The notes beneath the pieces are model-generated. The model searched no databases, was not told the DNA's origin, and saw only the letters and a program-made list of their open reading frames with translations. Positions 1-12,415 of a DNA stretch of 64,000 nt are shown in pieces; the first letter of the stretch is position 1, and each line of letters opens with the position of its first letter. Location of the stretch: positions 40,550,387 through 40,614,386 of the forward strand of contig CM038717.1 in NCBI GenBank assembly GCA_021613375.1. Direction: 5' to 3'. The stretch comes from Megaleporinus macrocephalus. Taxonomy: Eukaryota > Chordata > Actinopteri > Characiformes > Anostomidae. Position numbers and translations under genes: made by a program.

Positions 1-564
1 CAAAACCAGCAGGTTTGGGTTCAAACTCTGAAACAAACATCATAAAGTTCTTACTGCAGATTTAACTACGTCACTATTTAAGCCTCAGATTTTCGTTCAC
101 AGTGAAACTTTATGTGTATGTATGAGCGTTCGCTGGACTCGAGGAGCCTCTCTCGAGTGGGGTTAATATTTCTACACAGAGTCTCTAAGAAGACGACGCA
201 GGAAATCCAGCTGCAGTGTTTCTCTGATCGCAGCCGCTCTGCGGTGTTTGCAGAGTAACACGGTGACACCGCAGGTCCGTCAGGGTAAACAAGCTCTGGT
301 TGATCTTGGAACCCGACTGTGTGACTAGATTTGAACGCCAACCAATCAGAACAAAAGTACATAGAACCTCCTAAAGCACTTCAGTGAGCTGCGTACAGCT
401 CAGCGCTGCTCTGTCTGCTCATGCTCCTCACTGCTCCTCACTGCTCCTCACTGTGCTTGTTTTACTCTCTGATTTGGACCAGAGGAGGACGGCTGCCTCT
501 CCTCGGAGTCGGAGCTCTTAGGGTGTAAACAGTGCTATATAAATAAACACTGACTCTCTTTCAG
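1..564. other. No gene recognised, left edge
   Basis: I see no supported coding exon on either strand here. The only local structure is a short run of four decamers close to ctgctcctca at about 420-455. The stretch ends in a pyrimidine-rich acceptor-like sequence (tctctttcag) at 555-564, so it may be an intron of a gene that starts left of the window. Confidence 0.4.
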
Positions 565-658
565 GTGTCGTGCTGCGAGCCCACCGGCCAAGACATCACA
601 CCTTTCCTCTACCTGGACGAAACGAGCAACCTCGTCATTTCCTCTGTCCCGCTGACCC
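565..658 (+). CDS. Candidate internal coding exon, gene unknown
   Basis: A 94-bp segment sits between a good acceptor (tctctttcag, ending at 564) and a consensus donor (gtgagt, from 659). Read from its first base it is open and encodes VSCCEPTGQDITPF followed by LYLDETSNLVISSVPLT, plus one base of the next codon. The composition looks like real protein rather than repeat. I cannot assign a family. It lies upstream of the signal peptide start at 2949, so it probably belongs to another gene entering from the left. No partner exon was recognised in the window. Confidence 0.35.
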
Positions 659-1575
659 GTGAGTGCGGTTGCAGACCAGGGAATGGCCCCCTGGACCCCA
701 AACCATGAGAGGTCACGACCTCAGCTCTGCGTACCTCCCCCCATCTCTGAGACTGTACTAAACTGATCACCTTTACCTTTCCGCCCCGCTGCTGCTGCTG
801 CTGGTGGGAGGTCCAGAACACACCCCGCACGTCTCACATAGTCTACAGCGCCTTCACAGCCGTGTGTCCACAGAGTGGAATTCCGAGATAGTAAACACTC
901 TGAAAACGTTCTTTGTCTCCGGACAGAGCGCTTTCACAGAATTTCAGTCAAGGCCGAATCAAAGATCAACTCTCTGCTGAGCTGCTGCCACAAAGTGTTC
1001 CTCACTCAGCTCAGCTTCCTGCCAGCCTTTCCCAGAACGGGCCTCCAAAACTTTACAAACAACAGAACTGCTGCGCCGCAGCCTCTGCTCTCACCCTCTC
1101 CCAGATCCGTCCTCGGAAAAGCTTTTTTTCTGGAAAACTAAACTGCCCTGATTTTAAAACGAAGAATTTAAGCTAGATTTCTACACGACAGCAGTTTAGC
1201 TCCGCCCCCTCACAAAGAACACATTTGAACTGTTTCAGCCCAGAGTGCTTTTCAAATGAGGAACAGAATTGGCCAATCAGAATAGAACTCATTAACATAT
1301 TTCAGTTTTAAAGATGCGCCAAAAATAAATACAGAAGATGAATGAACTCTCTGGAACTTCAAACCATCTTTACTTTATTATAATAACTTCTATATCAGCA
1401 TATTATCTGCATGCGCTCTTTTGTTTACACTTATTTACACGTTTTAAAATATATACAAATCAGTGGCGTCTGACATTCGGACAGATTGGACAGTAAATTT
1501 GTGTCAGTCTGATCTTAAAAACCTTCTGACTGTTTAAACTGTTTCTCACAGCTCACCAACGGTGTCCATGTGGTG
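659..1575. other. No gene recognised
   Basis: Unique-looking sequence of intermediate GC content. Overlapping short ORFs at 875-1176 show no family signature and are taken as chance. From about 1300 it becomes AT-rich with no visible repeat. Confidence 0.4.
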
Positions 1576-1915
1576 GGGCCCCCAACCCTAACACCTCCAC
1601 CCAACCCTAATACCCCCTCCTTAACACCTCCACCCAACCCTAACACCCCCTCCAACCCTAACACCCGCCCAACCTTAACACTTCCACCAAACCCTAACAC
1701 CTCCTCCAACACTAACGCCTCCACCCAACCCTAACACCCCCTCCAGACCTAACACCACCCCAACCTTAACACCTCCACCCAACCCTAACACCCCCAATCC
1801 TAACATCCCACCCAACCCTAACACCCCCCAATTCTAACACCCCACCCAACTCTAACAGTACCCCAACCCTAACACCTCCACAACCCTAACACCTCCACCC
1901 AACCCTAACACTTCA
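1576..1915 (+). repeat. CCCTAA-containing minisatellite
   Basis: Degenerate tandem repeat of roughly 18-20 bp built around caaccctaacacctccacc. Every unit contains the telomere-like core CCCTAA or ACCCTAA, separated by C-rich spacers, so it is not a true (TTAGGG)n tract. Confidence 0.85.
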
Positions 1916-2108
1916 CTAAACACTCCTCTCACCTGTTTATTTTACTGAACACTTTGGTTTATATCAGATGTGTAAAAACATTTCTTTTAAATAAAAGCTT
2001 CATAAAAAGAATCATTAGTGTTTGTGTTTATTCAGCAACACCTGCACAGACTTTACCTGCACAGACTTTACCTGCACAGCTGCAATCACCTGACTAAGAC
2101 AAACTTAG

Positions 2109-2440
2109 TGTCTCTGGATCGTCTCTGGGTCGTCTCCAGGTCATCTCTGGATCGTCTCTGGGTCGTCTCCAGGTCGTCTCTGTATCGTCTCTGGGTCGTC
2201 TCCGGGTCATCTCTGTATCGTCTCTGGGTCGTCTCCAGGTCGTCTCTGGATCGTCTCTGGGTCGTCTCCGGGTCATCTCTGTATCGTCTCTGGGTCGTCT
2301 CCGGGTCATCTCTGTATCGTCTCTGGGTCGTCTCCAGGTCGTCTCTGGATCGTCTCTGGGTCGTCTCCAGGTCGTCTCTGGATCGTCTCTGGGTCGTCTC
2401 CAGGTCATCTCTGTATCGTCTCTGGGTCGTCTCCGGGTCA
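2109..2440 (+). repeat. 33-bp minisatellite of three 11-bp subunits
   Basis: About ten copies of a 33-bp unit, itself three related 11-mers (gtctctgggtc, gtctccaggtc, gtctctggatc). Because 33 is a multiple of three and the unit lacks stops in several frames, long but meaningless ORFs appear on both strands. Confidence 0.9.
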
Positions 2441-2659
2441 GGTTCAGACACGTTCACAGACCGGCTGATGATGAAGATGTTTATTCGGTTACTGGATTAT
2501 AAAATCACTGCTTCTGCTTTGAGCTGGTGCTGCTGTTTGGAGCTGGTATGTAGGATGAAGATATAAATAAACTCTGATTGTGTTTCATCATAGACGCTTC
2601 TCCAGTTACTGTAATGATTCTGAGAGCTTCTTCATAACACTGTCCAGCTCACTGACCAA

Positions 2660-2817
2660 ACCCCTCTCCCTCCCTCCCTCACTCACTCTCACTTACACTC
2701 TCTCTCACTCTCTCTTCCCCTCATTCTCCCAGTCTCCCTTACTCCCTCTTTCTATATCTGTCTCTCTCTCTTTCACTCCCTCTTTCTCTCCCTCTCCCTC
2801 TCTCTCCTTTCTGAAAC
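2660..2817 (+). repeat. CT-rich low-complexity tract
   Basis: Irregular pyrimidine run of ctccctc, ctctctc and cactctc blocks just upstream of the first exon of the gene starting at 2949. It could lie in its promoter or 5' UTR. Confidence 0.7.
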
Positions 2818-2948
2818 AGGAGTGTGTCTGGAGTGTTAGTGAGCTGAGTGAGTTAAAGGGAGAGGAAGCTGAAGGCAGGACGGTGAGCACGGCTGGACTC
2901 GGTGAACAGAGAGTTTGTTTTTCGGCGGTCGAGCGGCTCTGGGACAGG

Positions 2949-3183
2949 ATGGCGGGGGTCCAGTCGGGCTGGCTGTGGTGGGGAACTCTGTGCTCTCTGC
3001 TTGCTCTCCTGTTTGCTGGACACGGTCTGTGGGACTGCCCCGAGAAGAACGACCTTCTCAAGGACGCTCCTGAGAACGTGGTTGTTCCATCTGAATGTAT
3101 GCTGAGCTGCACAGCGCTGACCTACAGGGGCATTTCAGAGACACAGGATAAACTGACCGTCCGCTTCAGGGACTCGTCCATCG
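2949..3183 (+). CDS. Exon 1 of the unknown secreted protein
   Basis: ATG at 2949 is chosen because it directly precedes a textbook signal peptide. The longer frame starting upstream reads through the CT-rich tract and is implausible. The exon ends in phase 1 before gtgagt. Confidence 0.6.
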
Positions 3184-6100
3184 GTGAGTTACAGACACAG
3201 CTCCGGCCGCACTTCTCTAGATTTATTCTGTAGTGAAAACAGAGAACTTGGACTTGATCCTGAAGTGGTGATGTAATCGTGCCTGAACTCACTGTGATGA
3301 ATTGATCTGGGTAGAATTCTGTTCAGCTAAAGTTTATTTGTTTGTGTTTCTTACAACAGTTATGTCACAAAGCAGCTTTACAGAATTTTAAACGGACAGT
3401 TACAAAATGTACCCCCAGTGAGCGAGGCAGAGGGGACAGTGGTGAGGAAAAACTCCCTCAGACTGGAGGAAGAAACCTTGGGAGGAACCAGACTCACAAG
3501 GATAGACATGTCCTCCTCTGACTGAGGCAGCCTCTGACTAAATCTTTATGTAAAGTGGGCGTGAGCTAAACAGTCCCATCCTATCTCAATGCTGGGTGTA
3601 GTAGTTGGCACAGATGAACAGGAGAGCTGGCTGGTGATGACTGAGGAGAAGGACCTGACAGTCAGTCTTCCAAGGTACTCTGTTGCGAGATCGTGCAGGT
3701 ACTCTGGTGTGAGAGTGTGCAGGTACTCCGGTGTGAGAGCATGCAGGGTTTTATTCGTCAGTAATAGAATTTTATAGTCGATACGGAATTTAACAGGAAG
3801 TCAGTGTAGCTGATTAAACTGGACTGATGATGGAAGGTGCTGGTTTTAGTTAGTACTCTAGCTGCAGAGTTCTGAACTAACTGGAGTTTATTCAGGTTCC
3901 TGCTGGAGCATCCTGACAATAATGCAGTACAGTGATCTAGACTTGAGGTTATAAAGACATGCACTAACTTTTCAGCATCAGTCACAGAAAACACACTTCT
4001 TAACTTTGAAATGTTTCGCAGGTGAAGAAACGCTGTTCTTGTAATGTTACCTACGTGTTGATTAAATGTCAGATCTGAGTCAAACACACCGAGATTTATA
4101 ACTACTGAACCAGGAACTACTGAACCAGAAACTACTGAACCAGGAACTACTGAACCAGATACTACTTAGAATCAGGTACTGCTGAACCAGGAACTACAGA
4201 GAAGTCAGCTAGATTTAACATTAACTCTGAACATTTAATCCGAGCAGCCTTTGGACCGAGAAGGAGAACTTCTGTTATATCAGGGTTCAAAATAAGGAAG
4301 TTCTGTAGCATCCAAAGTCTAATATCTCTTACACAATCTTCTATCTTATTTAATCTGGATTTATCATCTGGTCTGATATGTACAGTTGTGTATCATCAGC
4401 ATAACAGTGGAAACTAATTCCATGTCTATTTATAACTGAGCCTAATGGTAACATATATAGTGTAAATAACAGAGGGCCTAGAACAGAACCTTGTGAAACT
4501 CCATATTTCACTCTTGCATAATTAGATGATACATTGTTTATCTTTACAAACTGAAAATGATCACTAAGACAAGATGTGAACCAGGATAACGCCGTTCCTG
4601 TGATTCCAACCATATTTTTTAATCTGTCTGAGAGAATATCTGATCTATAAAAAGCTGCACTTAGATGGAGTAGTACCAGTAGAGATACGTGGCCCTGATC
4701 AGAGGCAAGAAGAAGATCATTTGTTGTCTTAACTAAAGCTGTCTCTGTGCTGTGGTGTGGCCTAAAACCAGATTGGAATTTTTCATATATATTGTTCTTA
4801 TGTAGATGAGAACAGAGTTTTTTCTAAAATCTTAGAGATAAATGGTAAGTTGGAAGTAGGTCTATAACTGGACAGTTCACTGGGGTCTTACCCAGACTAA
4901 GAGAAGAGTTAATGATAGTTGAGATGGGTTTAATTATGGTAATAATTGTTTCAATAGGTTTGTTGAAATCATGTCGAGAAATAATATGTTTTTCTAGTTC
5001 TGACTGCTGAGGTGGACAAAATATTTCATGCTGTCTCAGCCAAACCAGATGATGGATAGGTTACTGGTATTGCTGGTATTGCTGAAATCATGGCTACTGT
5101 AGTTGGCATGTAAAACTCTAGGATTGCTTTTGTTGTGTTCGATGAGTGAGGACAAGTATGCTGAGCGTGTGTTGATAAGTGCCTTTCTGTGCCTGCTAAG
5201 GCTGTTTTTCCAATCAGAGTGAGATACCTCCAGCTTAGTTATTCGCCATTTGCACTCTAATTTTAAAGCGTGTTTCATTGTTGTACGGAGCGAGCTTTTT
5301 CTGCTGCATCATTTTAATGTTTATGGGTGCAACATTGTCTAAAGTTGATCAGAATGTATTTTCCATGCATTTCCATGTGTTAATCTGTCTGTTGGGTCTG
5401 GTGAAGGTAAAGCTATGGTTGATAAATCCAGAAGGTAATAAAGTGCTGAGATGTATTTGGCATTATTGAATGCTTCATGCAATAATGGGGTGACGTATAT
5501 ACATTTTCACTAAGACTCAATTCATATGAAATTAGGTAGTGATTAGCTACTGAAGTCTGTTAAAGACCTGTCAACACCTAAAGTCAGAACTAGATCTAGA
5601 GTGTGATTACAGGAATGTGTAGACCCTATTACATTCTGAGTAAGACCTACAGAGTCTAAGATGAGAAAGCCTTTTTTAATGGATCTGCTGAGTTCTCAAA
5701 GTGAATATTAAAATCTCCTGCAATTATTAGTTTCTCAGTGCTCACTGCTAGATCTGCAACAAAGTCACTGAATTCTTTTAAGAACTCAGAATAAGGTCCT
5801 GGTGGTCTATAAATGCTGACTAGGGTGAGAACACTTCTGTTAGTGGTCGGATATTTATGGTGATGTTCATGTAAAGAAATTCAAAAGAATTGAAAGTGAG
5901 ACTGTGTTTCTGATTGTTGTCTAATGAAGTTTTATAAATGACACATATACCCCCTCCTTTACCGGACAGTCTGGGGCTGTACATACTTATAGCCTATAGG
6001 AGCTTCATTTAATGGCAAATGTAAAAAACCATCAATTTTATGATACGTTATTGTATCGTTTACAATGAAAGTCTTAGAGTTCAGAGATCTTATATTAAAC

Positions 6101-7024
6101 AAACCAAACCTTAGTTCAGAAACACTGCAGCTAGATGCTGGATCTAGTTATTTACACAAACTGTTTGAGATTTTCTAAGTTTATGTTTAATTCGGCATAG
6201 TGAAACATCTCAAGGCAGCAAGCAGACGGTCAATTTAGCCTGTTTGTCTGCTGCCTGGTCTCGGCTCTGGACAGGCAGTAACTCTGCCGACTAACACCTT
6301 CCCGCCCTATGACACCAGACTTCCCCTCAAACTTGGACCAATTGTCTATGAAGCCCATATGATTTTCTGCACATCACTTAGACATCCAGCAGTGTAGCGC
6401 TTAAAGCCTGCTGTAAGCTTCAGCAACCTGCCGTCCTGGAACAGGGCCAGAGCATATTACGGCATCGGACATCGTATGGGCTATTTTGATCACCTCTTTA
6501 ATATTACTCTTAGTGACCTCAGACTGCCGCATACCAGTGTCATTACCACCTACGTGAACCACTATCCTCGAATATCTATTCTTTTGTTAATAACCTAAGG
6601 TTGCTGCTAATGTCCGGCAGCTCACTAGAGTCATGTTGACTAATGTGGTTTTTGTCTTCCTGCAGGAGAACTTGAAGAGTACTGCTGGCCTCAGAAGGTC
6701 CAGTGCAGTCCTGGCCAGCAGCTGCAGAATGCCTTCATTCTACTTCCTGTGGATCTGTCACTGATAAACGGGGAAACCCTCAGCCTTAAGATCAGCTTGC
6801 CAGATGTTGCTGCAGAAACGTTGTACCAACACACTGCCCACTCCGTGCTGCCCTCTGACTGTGGCCTTCGCTACGATGTGACGCAGCATCTCGCCAGGAA
6901 GGAGCTCCAGCAGGCTCTGTGTGTGAAGGTCCTGCTACCAAAACATGCCGCAGTAGGAGAAGTTTTAAGGTGTCCGCCGTTCTTGGTCACAACTTGGAAG
7001 CACTGTAATCAGGGAGAAAGTTGA
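2949..7024 (+). CDS. Secreted Cys-rich protein, two coding exons, family unknown
   Basis: Exon 1 is 2949-3183 and exon 2 is 6666-7024. The donor gtgagt follows 3183 and the acceptor tcttcctgcag ends at 6665. The junction splits a Gly codon in frame and the two pieces give exactly 197 residues plus a stop. Residues 1-26 are a clear signal peptide (hydrophobic [15 protein letters not shown]). The mature part has nine cysteines (about 30, 50, 54, 85, 92, 144, 164, 181, 192) and no second membrane segment, suggesting a disulfide-bonded secreted protein. No Asn-X-Ser/Thr site is evident. A candidate poly(A) signal lies at 7696-7701. I do not recognise the family. In human, RASSF1 lies on this side of TUSC2, and this protein is not RASSF1. 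The intron carries a 3.3 kb antisense LINE ending almost at the acceptor. A further upstream exon cannot be excluded. Confidence 0.6.
3330..6655 (-). mobile_element. Decayed CR1/L2-type LINE in the intron, antisense
   Basis: Reading on the minus strand from right to left: an ORF1 esterase-like remnant (about 6420-6600, containing VVHVGGND), an endonuclease-region remnant, a reverse transcriptase palm block (4350-4613) with [13 protein letters not shown] and the catalytic YADD box, a C-terminal block (3758-4087) with [20 protein letters not shown], and a 3' non-coding tail ending near 3330. Stops and frameshifts break the ORFs, so it is dead. Its 3' tail (the region with cagactggaggaagaaacct) recurs at 42.5 and 56.1 kb. 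Confidence 0.8.
6666..7024 (+). CDS. Exon 2 (terminal) of the unknown secreted protein
   Basis: Begins right after tcttcctgcag and continues the phase of exon 1 with [17 protein letters not shown]. It contains six of the nine mature cysteines and ends at a TGA at 7022-7024. Confidence 0.6.
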
Positions 7025-7701
7025 AGTTGTAGGTGAAGCCACATCAACCAAATCACGCAGCTGATATATCCTTTAACCAGAAGCTCCAGAGCTTTTATAT
7101 AAACAATCAGCCTTTACACACAACAGCATCAGACCCGAGATAGGGTCTTAGGGTCTTAACCCTAACCCAGTCTGCAACATCCTATTAACCACATGCACTA
7201 CTATAATAAGTACCTAGCAACCCCTAACAATAGCATGAGACACCATAGCAACCCCCTAGCAACAACCTGGAACAGTATAGCAATCATCTCGTGATCACCA
7301 TTAAATCACCTGGAATATTATAACGATGAACAAGCAGCACCAGCGCATGCTGTGTGACTGGTTACTGACTTCACACACTCTGATCTAAAGGTTTTACACT
7401 CACCTGGCTGTTCAATGCAGAGAGTTTCTGGATTAAAGACTAATAGATCTTTCTGATCATTTGTCCTGAAGGTGGAAGTGGTTTCTTGGGCACCTGGTGG
7501 TTGAATGTTTCTTTGTTGGCTGACTGATGCTGAGTTGAGTGTTTAGTAGTGGCCTGTTAGCTGTTAGCTGACTTATAGGTTATATATATATATATATAAC
7601 CTATAAGTAACAAAACATAAAAAAAACAATATAGAAGGTTGAAGGTTGAAGGTTTAATGCTGCAGGACACAAAACTGCAGAACTAATATTCTCATAATAA
7701 A
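7025..7701 (+). other. Probable 3' UTR of the unknown gene
   Basis: Holds remnants of a cctagcaac-type repeat (about 7195-7290), a perfect palindrome (7571-7608) and an AATAAA at 7696-7701 that would end the upstream gene. Confidence 0.4.
7571..7608. repeat. Perfect 38-bp AT palindrome
   Basis: Arms acttataggt and acctataagt flank an alternating TA core. The whole 38 bp equals its own reverse complement, so it can form a hairpin or cruciform. It may be the remnant of a miniature inverted-repeat element. Confidence 0.9.
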
Positions 7702-8380
7702 GGCCAGATTAAGACTGGAAGACCATGAAGATGAAGATATTTCATATATATAATATTATAATACATACATTTGATAAATGGATATAAATCTCTTCCAGAG
7801 GGAGAAAAGGCTAAAGTTCAGAGTATTATTATATAAAAATGCTGCAGAATTTCAGTTTTTATAAATCTGTGTATGTGGACAGATTAACATTTTATACACA
7901 TTATAATTTTATATTAGGGTCACATGTGGACACATTGACCCCAAACCCTGAATTTCTAATACTTCTAATCTGATCAATATTTGGTTCTCTGTTTACGAGC
8001 TCTCTGCTGAATATTAGTTTTTGAGACGTTTTTTATTAGTATTTTATTATCGTGTACAATGTAAAGTGGTTAGATAATTGGCTTTTGCTTGTAGTTTTTC
8101 TGTCTTGTTTCTTTAATAAGTTGAATAATGTTGAAAGTTATTTGTGTCTTCGTAATATATTCTGTTCCTTTGATTTTGTTATTGCTTTTGTAAAAAAGCA
8201 AAAACATGAACTATAATAAATACACAAATGATCAGTAAATAATTTCACTAATAATTATTGCCTAATACATTTAAGAATTATTCCACCAATATAATTCATT
8301 TACAGGTGGCTGATTTTGTTGCCAAGTAAACACATACTGAATGTTCTGTTACACGTCAATGCAGACTGCAGTTAAAAATG
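7702..8380. other. AT-rich sequence, nothing recognised
   Basis: No open frame of note and no clear repeat. Very AT-rich, grading into the large minisatellite that follows. Confidence 0.5.
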
Positions 8381-11300
8381 ATTTAACAAAATCACAAACA
8401 TCAAAATATCACAGACACCAAAATATCACAAACATCAAATTATAACAAAAATCAAAATATCAAAATATACCAAACATCAAAATATAAAAAAATAACAAAC
8501 AACAAAATATCAACATATAACAAACATCAAAATATCACAAACATCAAAATATCACAGACATCAAAATATCACAAACATCAAAATATAACAAAAATCAAAA
8601 TATAAACATATCATAAACATCAAAATTACAAATATCACAAACAAAAAAAGTCACAGACATCAAAATATCACAAACATCAAAACAATACAAACATCAAAAT
8701 ATAAAAAACACCAAAATATCAAAATATACCAAACATCAAAATATAAATAAATAACAAACAACAAAATATCAACATATAACAAACATCAAAATATCACAAA
8801 TATCAAAATATCACAGACATCAAAATATCACAAACATCAAAATATAACAAAAATCAAAATTAAAAATATCACAAACAAAAAGTCACAGACATCAAAATAC
8901 CAGAATATCACAAACATCAAAACAATACAAACATCAATATATGAACAACACCAAAATATCAAAATATACCAAACATCAAAATATCACAAATATCAAAATA
9001 TCACAGACATCAAAATATCAAAATATCACAAACATCAAAATTTCAAAATATCACAAACAACAAAATATTAAAATGCCACAAACATAAGAATATCACAAAA
9101 ACCAAAATATCAAAATATGACAAACATCAAAATATCACAAACAACAAAATATCAAAATATAACAAACACCATATCACAAACAACCAAATATTACAAACAT
9201 CTAAACTTCACAATATGACAAACATCAAAATTTCACAATATGACAAACATCAAAATATCACAAAAAGATTATTGCAAACAACAAAATATAACAAAAAAAC
9301 AATCAAAATATCACAAGCAAAAATATAACGATATTACAAAAATCTAAATATCACAAACATCAAAATATCAAACATTAAAATTTCACAAACAGTATATCAA
9401 AAACATCCAAATATCACAAACATCAAAATAGCATGAACATCAAAATAGCATGAACATCAAAATATCACAAACAACAAAATGTTAAAAATAACAAGCACAA
9501 AATATCACAAACATCAAAATAGCACAAATATCAAAATATCACAAACAAAAAAATATAAAAAAATAACACATCAAAATATCACAAACATCAAACTATTCAA
9601 TTATTAACATCAAAATATCACAAACATCAAAATATCACAAAGAACAAAATTTCAAAATATCACAAACCTCAAAATAGCACAAACATCAAAATATCACAAA
9701 CATCAAAATATCACAAACATTAAAATATCAAATTATCACAAACATCAAAATATCATAAACATCAAAATAGCACAAACATCAAAATATCACAAACAACTGC
9801 ATATCAAAATCATCAAAATATAACAAACAACAAAATGTCAAAAAATAACAAACATCAAAATAATAAAAATATCACAAACATCAAACTATTAAAATATCAC
9901 CATCAAAATATCACAAACATCAAAATATCACAAAGAACAAAATTTCAAAATGTCACAAACATCAAAATATCAAAAACAACAAAATATCAAAATACCAAGA
10001 ACAGAAAATCAAAAACATCAAAATATCACAAACATAAAAATATCTAAATATCACAAACTAAATATCAAAACATAACAAACATCACAATATCTAAATATCT
10101 CAAAATATCAAAATATCACAACCATCAAAATATAAACATCAAAGTATCACAAACATCGAAATATCAAAATACCACAACCATCAAAATATCACAAACATCA
10201 AAATATCACAAACATCAACATATAAAAATAGTACAAACATTAAAATATTACAAACATCTAAATATCACAAACATCAAAATATCACAAACATTAAAATATC
10301 AAAATATCACAAACATTAAAATATCAAAATATCACAAACATCAAGATATCAAAATATCACAAATATCAAAAACATCCAAATATCACAAACATCAAAATAG
10401 CATGAACATCAAAATAGCATGAACATCAAAATATCACAAACAACAAAATGTTAAAAATAACAAGCACAAAATATCACAAACATCAAAATAGCACAAATAT
10501 CAAAACATCACAAACAAAAAAATATAAAAAAATAACACATCAAAATATCACAAACATCAAACTATTCAATTATTAACATCAAAATATCACAAACATCAAA
10601 ATATCACAAAGAACAAAATTTCAAAATATCACAAACCTCAAAATAGCACAAACATCAAAATATCACAAACATTAAAATATCAAATTATCACAAACATCAA
10701 AATATCATAAACATCAAAATAGCACAAACATCAAAATATCACAAACAACTGCATATCAAAATCATCAAAATATAACAAACAACAAAATGTCAAAAAATAA
10801 CAAACATCAAAATAATAAAAATATCACAAACATCAAACTATTAAAATATCACAAACATCAAAATATCACAAAGAACAAAATTTCAAAATGTCACAAACAT
10901 CAAAATATCAAAAACAACAAAATATCAAAATACCAAGAACAGAAAATCAAAAACATCAAAATATCACAAACATAAAAATATCTAAATATCACAAACAACT
11001 AAATATCAAAACATAACAAACATCACAATATCTAAATATCTCAAAATATCAAAATATCACAACCATCAAAATATAAACATCAAAGTATCACAAACATCGA
11101 AATATCAAAATACCACAACCATCAAAATATCACAAACATCAAAATATCACAAACATCAAAATATAAAAATAGTACAAACATTAAAATATTACAAACATCT
11201 AAATATCACAAACATCAAAATATCACAAACATTAAAATATCAAAATATCACAAACATTAAAATATCAAAATATCACAAACATCAAGATATCAAAATATCA

Positions 11301-12415
11301 CAAATATCAAAATATCACAAACATCAAAATATCACAAACAAAATATTACAAACATCAAAATTTGACAAACATCAAAATATCACAAACAGATTATCACAAA
11401 CAACAAAATAAAACAAAAAACTAAATATCACAAACCTCAAAATTTCCCAATATGACAAATTTCTAAATATTACAAAAAGAATATCGCAAACATCAAAATA
11501 TCACAAGCAAAAATATCACAATACTACAAAAAACTAAATATCACAAACATCAAAATATCACAAACATCAAAATAACAAAATATCACAAACAACAGTATAT
11601 CAAAAACATCAAAATATCACAAACATCAAAATATCTCAAACAACTAAATATAAAAAAATAACAACCATCAAAATATCTCAAACATCAGAATATCACAAAG
11701 AAAAAAATTTCAAAATATCACCAACATCAAAATATCACAAACAGCATATCAAAAACATCAAAATATCACAAACAACAAAATAACAAAATATCACAAACAG
11801 AAAATCAAAAACATCAAAGTATTACAAACATCAAAATATCACAAACATCAAAATATCTAAATATCACAAACAACAAAATATTAAAATATAACAAATATCA
11901 AAATATCACAACCATCAAAATATCACAAACAACTAAATATCAAAGCATAACAAACATCACAATATCTAAATATCACAAAATAACAAAATATTACAAACAT
12001 CAAAATATCACAAATATAAAAATATCAAAATATCGCAAACAACAAAATATAACAAATATCAAAATATCACAACCATTAAAATATCACAAACAACAAAAGA
12101 TCATAGACATCAAAATATCAAAAACATCAAAATATATAAATATCCAAAACCAAAATATTACAAACATCAAAATATAAAAGTACCACAAACATTAAAATAT
12201 TACAAACATCAAAATATCACAAACATCAAAATATCAAAATATCACAAACATCAAAATATCACAAACAACAAAATATCACAAACATCAAAATATCACAAAC
12301 AACAAAATCTCAGAAACATCAAGATTTTAAAATATTACAAACAACAAAATATCACAAACATCAAGATTTCAAAATATCACAAACATCAAAATATCACAGA
12401 CACCAAAATATCAGT
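8381..12415 (+). repeat. 4 kb AT-rich minisatellite
   Basis: Degenerate array of units close to aaatatcacaaacatca (about 17 bp, with shorter and longer variants). G is almost absent from the plus strand. Small ORFs inside (for example 9835-10047) are products of the repeat. It contains larger internal duplications, listed separately. Confidence 0.95.
9400..11310 (+). repeat. Tandem duplication of about 950-970 bp inside the array
   Basis: Copy 1 is about 9400-10368 and copy 2 about 10369-11310. Rare variant words recur in the same order: gcatgaac at 9431 and 10400, aactgcatat at 9795 and 10747, tcaagatatc at 10341 and 11282. Offsets of 969, 952 and 941 show small later indels. A shorter duplication of roughly 245 bp is visible near 8480 and 8725. 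Confidence 0.85.

Noticed and set aside
2018..2566. 182-codon ORF repeating RLWVVSRSSLD
   Set aside because: Generated by the 33-bp minisatellite; equally long frames exist on the minus strand.
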